64,000 nt of DNA from Salinibaculum sp. SYNS191. Its GTDB lineage: Archaea > Halobacteriota > Halobacteria > Halobacteriales > Haloarculaceae. The notes beneath the pieces were generated by a model. That model worked only from the letters and a program-made list of their open reading frames with translations. It was not told where the DNA came from and did not search any database. Of the stretch, positions 59,537 to 64,000 are shown piece after piece (the first letter of the stretch is position 1; each line of letters opens with the position of its first letter). The stretch spans positions 3,658,001 through 3,722,000 of the forward strand of contig NZ_CP147838.1 of the NCBI RefSeq assembly GCF_037338445.1, read 5' to 3'. The position numbers and the translations under genes were made by a program.

Positions 59537-60348
59537 TCCCATGGGTTCGAGGCGACGATGTGGAGAATCAACAGCGCCACAGCGGCGATCAGCAGCAACA
59601 GTATCGCTACCGGATAGGCGTTGTCCAGACCGAGTTCGATAAACGATGCCCAGATCTGGACCGGCATCGTCCGGGGATAGTACGCCATCATCATTGTCGC
59701 GCCGAACTCACCGATCGCTCGTGCGAAGGCGAGGGTCACACCAGCGAGAATCCCCGGACCGGCCAGGGGCAGCGTCACGTGGCGAACGGTTGTCCAGCGA
59801 CCTTTCCCCAGCGAGTGAGAGGCGTATTCGAGCGTCTGGTCGACGCTCTCGAAGGCTGCTTTGGCCGTCACAACCACGAACGGTGAGGCAACGAAAATCT
59901 GGGCGAGTACGACTCCGGCGAGCGAGCGTGTGAGCGGGAACCCAGCAGCGACAGCGGCTTCACCGACCGGTGAACCGGGGCCGAAGACGGTCAGTAACAC
60001 GATGCCGCCGACCGTCGGGGGGAGTATCAGGGGGAGGACCACGACTGCGAGGACGAGCTTCGTCACAGCTCCGTCGTTGCGTGCGAGCCAGTACGCGAGT
60101 GGCAAGCCAAATAGCGTGGCGACGACTGTGCTGATCGACGCCGACAGAAGCGACGTGGTCGCCGAATCCACCACGGTGGGATTTGTCATCCGGGCGAGGA
60201 TGTCGCCGGGCGGTACCGAGAGAAACAGCGAGATCATCGGGATGACGTAGTACAGGAGCAGCATGCCTCCAAGGACGAGCGTAATGCTGAACCAGTCGAG
60301 TCCGAACCGAACCGTTCCTGACCGGGTCGAGTTTGAGCGCGTCGCCAT
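59533..60348 (-). CDS. Molybdate/tungstate-type ABC transporter permease
   Basis: 271 residues, six or seven helices (VLGGMLLLYYVIPMISLFLSV, TVVATLFGLPLAYWLA, LVLAVVVLPLILPPTVGGIVLLTVFG and others). The EAA-type loop reads EYASHSLGKGRWTTVRHVTLPLAGPGILAG and couples to the ATPase. FARAIGEFGATMMMAYYPRTMPVQIW is characteristic of WtpB/ModB-type permeases (GEFGAT). Both neighbours abut or overlap (binding protein one base upstream, ATPase ATGA), so it is a tight three-gene operon. Confidence 0.95.
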   Translation of the reverse strand: MATRSNSTRSGTVRFGLDWFSITLVLGGMLLLYYVIPMISLFLSVPPGDILARMTNPTVVDSATTSLLSASISTVVATLFGLPLAYWLARNDGAVTKLVLAVVVLPLILPPTVGGIVLLTVFGPGSPVGEAAVAAGFPLTRSLAGVVLAQIFVASPFVVVTAKAAFESVDQTLEYASHSLGKGRWTTVRHVTLPLAGPGILAGVTLAFARAIGEFGATMMMAYYPRTMPVQIWASFIELGLDNAYPVAILLLLIAAVALLILHIVASNPWE

Positions 60349-61359
60349 TTAGATCAGGACAGTGCTGTCCGAGCCCGTCGAGGATGCCGCTTCGGTTCCT
60401 CTGTCGAGGCGGGATCGGTTTTCGGTCGGTCGGTCAGTTGCCTGTCGGACGCGCTGGGGCACCTCGCCCGTATAGGCAGGGAACTGTTCGCGGACGAGAA
60501 ACCCGTGTTCTTGGAGGTAGTTCCCTGTCGTGTGGGCGTCGAACACGGAGACAGCGGCGTCGCTTACGTGTCGAATCGTAGATCCGTAGCTGATGACCCC
60601 GCCCTGGATTTCCTGGCCAGTCGGCAGCGTATACGAGGTCGTCGAGTACCACTCCTCTTCGTACTGTGGATTACTCAGATTGATCTGGTCCGGTAACTCG
60701 ATGTACTCGTACTCACGTTCGGCCGCCATGTTGCGGTAGGCGATAGCGGCATCGATGGAACCGGTCTCGAACTGGCTGAGCAACGACGTTTCGGGATAGA
60801 TCTGGTTCCGCTGGAGGAGCTGTTCGCTGAGGTTCGATGCGTCGTCGTAGTACCGTGAGGCGAGTTCGAGCATGAAGAGGGTCCGATATCCCAGCGGGTC
60901 CTGGTCGGGGTCGGTTCGACCGACGGTCACGTCTCCGTCGGCCATCGGTTCGTACCAGCGCTCGGGTCCCGCCGCGGCCAGGCGCTCCCCGCCGTCTGTG
61001 TTCGGATTGTACGCAATGACGACCGAGTTGCTGGCAAACACGGAGTGCCACGACGGTGAGAGTGGGTCGTCGAAGAGCGCGACGTCGGCGACCGAGACGA
61101 TGTCGGGATCGCGCTGGCCCTCGTCGATCAGACGAGCGACCGTCGCCGAGCCGTGCGCCTCGCTCTCGACCGGCACGTCTACGGCAGGCTCGAGTCCGTT
61201 CACTACCGCATTTTGGAGGCTGCCAGCCGTGAGGATGGTGATCGCCGTCGGCTGACTACCACCCTGACTGCGCTGACCGGTGCAACCCGCCGAACCTGCG
61301 ACGGCCGCCGTCCCAGCAGTCAGGAGAAACCGTCGCCGAGTACTGGCGCTATCATTCAC
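60349..61359 (-). CDS. Molybdate/tungstate-type substrate-binding lipoprotein (WtpA-like)
   Basis: 336 residues. Tat signal STRRRFLLTAGTAAVAGSAGC with lipobox. The mature receptor has ITILTAGSLQNAVVNGLEPA (the ModA/WtpA first oxyanion loop, AGSL), SEAHGSATVARLIDEGQRDPDIVSVADVALF, VVIAYNPNT, TDPDQDPLGYRTLFMLEL and the later FETGSIDAAIAYRNMAAEREYEYIELPDQINLSN, closely the WtpA layout. Whether it prefers molybdate or tungstate cannot be read. It is first in the operon and divergent from a Tfx regulator. Confidence 0.93.
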   Translation of the reverse strand: MNDSASTRRRFLLTAGTAAVAGSAGCTGQRSQGGSQPTAITILTAGSLQNAVVNGLEPAVDVPVESEAHGSATVARLIDEGQRDPDIVSVADVALFDDPLSPSWHSVFASNSVVIAYNPNTDGGERLAAAGPERWYEPMADGDVTVGRTDPDQDPLGYRTLFMLELASRYYDDASNLSEQLLQRNQIYPETSLLSQFETGSIDAAIAYRNMAAEREYEYIELPDQINLSNPQYEEEWYSTTSYTLPTGQEIQGGVISYGSTIRHVSDAAVSVFDAHTTGNYLQEHGFLVREQFPAYTGEVPQRVRQATDRPTENRSRLDRGTEAASSTGSDSTVLI

Positions 61360-61378
61360 TATATGAGAGTGGAGAAGC

Positions 61379-61404
61379 GTTTGAGAAAAAAGCTTATCTC
61401 AAAC
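61379..61404. promoter_or_regulatory. Inverted repeat GTTTGAGA-N10-TCTCAAAC in the tfx/binding-protein divergent promoter
   Basis: Perfect eight-base arms separated by ten bases (AAAAAGCTTA), whose middle is also the most TATA-like element, about 30 bases before the tfx ATG at 61423. Within a 63-base gap that must hold both divergent promoters, this is the best operator candidate of the window. Confidence 0.65.
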
Positions 61405-61422
61405 ACATCTGTTTAACTCTGT

Positions 61423-61851
61423 ATGGTCTCTGCCGAATCGACGACGTTGACCGAACGACAGGTAGAGGTACTCGAACTCCGAGAACAGGGGCAGACCCAA
61501 CAGGAAGTGGCGGATCGACTGGGAACGACGGACTCGAATATCAGTGCGATCGAACGGGCGGCAGAGGAAAACATCCAGAAGGCCCGTCGGACACTAGAAC
61601 TCGTCCGGACAGTTCGGTCACCGATCCAGTTTTCCGTTTCCCCGGGGACGAGTTTCGACGAGCTGGTCGCTCGCGTCTACTCACACGGAGACGAGGCCGG
61701 CATCAAGATAGCGTACTGTCGTCCGGAGCTCTATACACATCTCTACGGTGTGCTCGAAGAGTGTACGAAACAGAACGAGCTGAAGACAGCGATTGATGTC
61801 GGGATTACCAACGAGGGCGAGGTGCGAGTCTTTACGGAACATTCGGTGTGA
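61423..61851 (+). CDS. Tfx-family transcriptional regulator
   Basis: 142 residues. The N-terminal HTH reads TLTERQVEVLELREQGQTQQEVADRLGTTDSNISAIERAAEENIQKARRTLELV, the Tfx DNA-binding domain. Residues about 75-142 (IQFSVSPGTSFDELVARVYSHGDEAGIKIAYCRPELYTHLYGVLEEC) form the C-terminal Tfx domain. In Methanothermobacter a Tfx protein binds downstream of the molybdenum formylmethanofuran dehydrogenase operon promoter, so metal-linked regulation fits. It is divergent from the molybdate/tungstate transport operon. Confidence 0.93.
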   Translation: MVSAESTTLTERQVEVLELREQGQTQQEVADRLGTTDSNISAIERAAEENIQKARRTLELVRTVRSPIQFSVSPGTSFDELVARVYSHGDEAGIKIAYCRPELYTHLYGVLEECTKQNELKTAIDVGITNEGEVRVFTEHSV

Positions 61852-61961
61852 CAGCCACGTTCAGGGCGGAGATGAAGCCGACCAACAGTGTTCAACCGCG
61901 AGGGTGGCACGGGTGGGGTTCCAGCCAGCCACTTCCGCGTCTGTGCCCACACCAGCTTCGT

Positions 61962-62774
61962 CTAGAACCCTTCCGTCATCGTCACCTCCGTCTCGGCGAG
62001 CACGACGTCGTCTTCGAGCTGACCGAGGCAGTCGGAGGCGGCTGCGAGGGCCGCGTCCCGCTGTGCTGCACGAATTGCGACGAGTACTGTCTCTTTCGCT
62101 GCTTGACCGACACCCGTTCGGCGGTGCAGGCGAACGGCCTCGACTCCGTCACGCGCACGCAGGCTCTCGCGGATGGCTGCGATCCGGTCTGTCCGGACTC
62201 GGGCACCTTGCTCGGACGTCGCCCGTTCACCCGTCGCGTCATTCGACTGGCGGGATCGGCTGACGCGAGCCGTGATCGTGGCGACTGCGTCGCCTTCCGC
62301 GGCGGACTCCGAACGTTTCACATCCTCGACCAGAGACGGCAGCGTGACGAATCGGTCGCCGCCCTCGATGAGTTCGACCACTGACTCGATGTCGACTGTC
62401 GTGTGATCGCGAGCCCTGGCGACGACGGGTGCTGCCGGTTCCGACCCGGCGAGCGCTAGCTTCGGAAGCGAACTCTCACTGAAGCCTTCGACCAGCGCAT
62501 ACTCGTGATTCCGGGCGAGCGTCTCGAGCGCGTCGCCTAGCGTCAAATGAGACCCAGTGGCGAACCAGCCGACGTCGTCGGTGATGCCGATTGTTGTCGT
62601 AGCACCCGCCGCCCGGTGTCGCGCGGTGTCCTTTCCCTCGGTATCGAGGTCCGGTTCGTGCGTGAGGCGCTTGATGGTGCCGACTGAGCCGCGACCTCTC
62701 AACCAGTCGGCCAGTGCCGCAACCGTACTGGTCTTGCCGGAGTCCGACGGGCCCACGACAGCGAGTACGTGCAT
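61962..62774 (-). CDS. mobB: MobB-MoaE fusion, molybdenum cofactor biosynthesis (MoaE part degenerate)
   Basis: 270 residues. The N-terminal half is MobB: P-loop VVGPSDSGKTSTVAALADWL (residues about 5-25), IKRLTHEPDLDTEGKDTARHRAAGA, and the ALVEGFSESSLPKLAL loop. The C-terminal half (from about residue 145) resembles MoaE: GDAVATITARV at its start, RIAAIRESLRARDGVEAVRLHRRTGVGQAAKETVLVAIRAAQRDAALAAASDCLGQLEDDV. Where MoaE has a W/F-K-K/R-E catalytic region this reads VLAETEV, so the Lys is missing. MobB assists dinucleotide addition to molybdopterin. Confidence 0.88.
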   Translation of the reverse strand: MHVLAVVGPSDSGKTSTVAALADWLRGRGSVGTIKRLTHEPDLDTEGKDTARHRAAGATTTIGITDDVGWFATGSHLTLGDALETLARNHEYALVEGFSESSLPKLALAGSEPAAPVVARARDHTTVDIESVVELIEGGDRFVTLPSLVEDVKRSESAAEGDAVATITARVSRSRQSNDATGERATSEQGARVRTDRIAAIRESLRARDGVEAVRLHRRTGVGQAAKETVLVAIRAAQRDAALAAASDCLGQLEDDVVLAETEVTMTEGF

Positions 62775-62956
62775 GTCCTCTTCTCAACGGGTGACACGGT
62801 AAGTCACTCGGTATTCCTGATGGCTCCGCTGACCGCCATCACTTCCCTACAATCGGCCCCGGCAAACCGAATGATACAGATACAACCAGCCCATCGAATC
62901 GGGCTGAGGAGGGGGCTGTCCGGCATCCGCAGGTGATGGCCCTCTGTACGGATTCC

Positions 62957-63613
62957 ATGTCGGAGGTTCCCCCGTATCCATCCGTTCAGCCAGTCGTGCT
63001 CGCTGGCGGCGGCAGCACTCGCTTCGGCGACGGAAACAAGGCGTTGGCTCACGTCGGTGGGCAGTCACTTATCGAACGCGTCCTCGTCGCTGCAGTCGAG
63101 GTTACCGACACGGCTCCGATCATCGCCGTGAAAACCGACGACCAGCGGGAGGATATCGAAAGAGCACTCGCCAATCGGCTATCCGTCCCACCCGTGTTCG
63201 TGCGGGACGACCCTGCATTCAACGGCCCACTTGCGGGCGTCTTCGGTGCCTGTCCCCGCGTCGACCGGCAGTGGATGCTGTTGCTGGGGTGTGACATGCC
63301 GCTGCTGGACAAGGAAGTGATGGCGTGGCTCATAGAGCGGACTGAGACGTCGTCCGCGAACGCGATCATTCCCGAAACCAGCGGCGGCATCGAGCCGCTG
63401 CATGCGCTCTATCGACCTGCTGCAGTCGCCTCGGTACGAGACAACGTTGGCCCCGACGATGGGTTTCATGCATTGCTCGACCACGTAAGCAACGTCGAAG
63501 TCATCCCATATGTAGAGAGTCCGAGCGCGCTCGCTCGCTCGGCACGAAACATAAACACTGTCGCCGAACTCGAGGCACTACGGGATCTACTGGACGACGC
63601 CTCACGAAGGTGA
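62957..63613 (+). CDS. mobA: Molybdenum cofactor guanylyltransferase
   Basis: 218 residues from ATG 62957. It would transfer GMP from GTP to molybdopterin. Nucleotide loop VVLAGGGSTRFGDGNKALAHVGGQSLIERV (residues about 11-40); the canonical D-K is G-N-K here. The metal-binding motif LLGCDMPLLDKEVMAWL is intact, and EPLHALYRPAAVASVRD lies in the C-terminal half. It is divergent from the MobB-MoaE gene. Earlier ATG and GTG codons at 62936 and 62933 are possible but unconserved. Confidence 0.92.
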   Translation: MSEVPPYPSVQPVVLAGGGSTRFGDGNKALAHVGGQSLIERVLVAAVEVTDTAPIIAVKTDDQREDIERALANRLSVPPVFVRDDPAFNGPLAGVFGACPRVDRQWMLLLGCDMPLLDKEVMAWLIERTETSSANAIIPETSGGIEPLHALYRPAAVASVRDNVGPDDGFHALLDHVSNVEVIPYVESPSALARSARNINTVAELEALRDLLDDASRR

Positions 63614-63655
63614 GTCGATTGCGCCTCGCTTCGCCGGCCTCGACGGGCTCACGAG

Positions 63656-63985
63656 TTACTCGGTGAGGTCGTCGATCCAGGTGACCGCGGCCATCGACTT
63701 CGGGAACCCGATGGTCGGGATACCGAGCAGTGCCACGTGCCGTAGTGCGTCGGGGTCGACTCCCTCATCGAGCGCTCGACGCACGTGGGAGTGCACCGCA
63801 CCCTCCGACTGAGCGCCGATCGCGAGCGCGAGCTTGACCAGACGCTTCGTCTCGCCGTCGACCGGTCCAGCGTCCGAACAGGCCTCGCCCAAATCCGCGT
63901 AGGCGTCCCAGACGTCGGGATGCTCTGTGGCCAGTTCACTTGCTATCGACGGAAGTTCTTCGGGATTTTCAACGTTATCTGCCAT
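63656..63985 (-). CDS. Carboxymuconolactone decarboxylase/AhpD-like protein
   Basis: 109 residues. All-helical CMD fold: LVKLALAIGAQSEGAVHSHVRRALDEGVDPDALRHVALLGIPTIGFPKSMAAVTWIDDL. The H-x-x-x-A-L-x-x-G helix is conserved, but the CxxC of peroxidase-type AhpD proteins is absent (Ser and Ala at those places), so peroxidase chemistry is unlikely. It lies tail-to-tail with mobA and its link to molybdenum metabolism, if any, is unknown. Confidence 0.88.
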   Translation of the reverse strand: MADNVENPEELPSIASELATEHPDVWDAYADLGEACSDAGPVDGETKRLVKLALAIGAQSEGAVHSHVRRALDEGVDPDALRHVALLGIPTIGFPKSMAAVTWIDDLTE

Positions 63986-64000
63986 ATTATTTAATCATTC

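Noticed and set aside
1..64000. CRISPR arrays, rRNA or intact insertion sequences
   Set aside because: No regularly spaced repeat array, rRNA-like sequence or complete transposase with terminal repeats was seen.

Overview
The window is haloarchaeal chromosome or large-replicon DNA. Evidence: high GC with GAC/GAG/GTC-rich codons, very acidic predicted proteins, many Tat-type (RR) lipoprotein signals ending in a Cys lipobox, leaderless genes with a TATA box about 28 bases before the ATG, a halophilic-type [2Fe-2S] ferredoxin, HTH_10 and TrmB regulators and a UPF0058 protein. A phosphoenolpyruvate carboxylase and an acetoacetyl-CoA reductase-like SDR would fit the Haloarculaceae, but the genus is not established. 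No rRNA, tRNA, CRISPR array or intact insertion sequence was recognised.

Layout. (1) 1-16.4 kb is an accessory metabolic locus: a polyamine-type ABC ATPase and solute-binding lipoprotein, a three-subunit molybdenum hydroxylase (large, FAD, 2Fe-2S), two CoxG/SRPBCC proteins, a flavin-reductase-like protein, a LivK-type binding lipoprotein, two Tat lipoproteins sharing a domain, and three paralogous ~480-residue proteins made of four Ig/IPT-like units but without signal peptides. (2) 16.5-33.7 kb is ordinary housekeeping: an FAD/Fe-S 2-hydroxyacid dehydrogenase, ferredoxin, GNAT, two TrkA-like proteins, an FAD-dependent reductase, PEP carboxylase, DoxX-like protein, a DUF35-thiolase-SDR operon, RtcA and a PPOX-fold protein. 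(3) 33.7-50.3 kb holds a CDF transporter, a DUF4397 protein with an acidic repeat tail, a lone E2 catalytic domain, a PQQ-like propeller, several lipoproteins (one frameshifted), small membrane proteins, a TrmB/MMPL divergent pair and an HTH_10 regulator. (4) 50.4-58.3 kb looks visibly less GC-rich and is patchy: an alpha/beta hydrolase lipoprotein, an HTH plus 4-TM pair, microproteins, dispersed repeats, a UPF0058 protein, and an HTH/PIN pair resembling a toxin-antitoxin module. (5) 58.3-64 kb is a molybdate/tungstate and molybdenum-cofactor locus: binding protein, permease, ATPase, a divergent Tfx-type regulator, a MobB-MoaE fusion, MobA, and an AhpD-like protein.

How the parts may connect: the molybdate uptake and MobA/MobB genes could supply cofactor to molybdoenzymes such as the hydroxylase at 5-8.6 kb, although that enzyme family normally uses MPT or MCD rather than MGD and no direct link is visible. 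The most unusual material is the 2.8-16.4 kb locus, where a molybdenum hydroxylase with Thr in place of the catalytic Glu sits among three copies of an unrecognised four-domain protein and two CoxG proteins. Next are the inverted repeat inside the tfx/binding-protein divergent promoter and the MoaE domain without its usual Lys motif.
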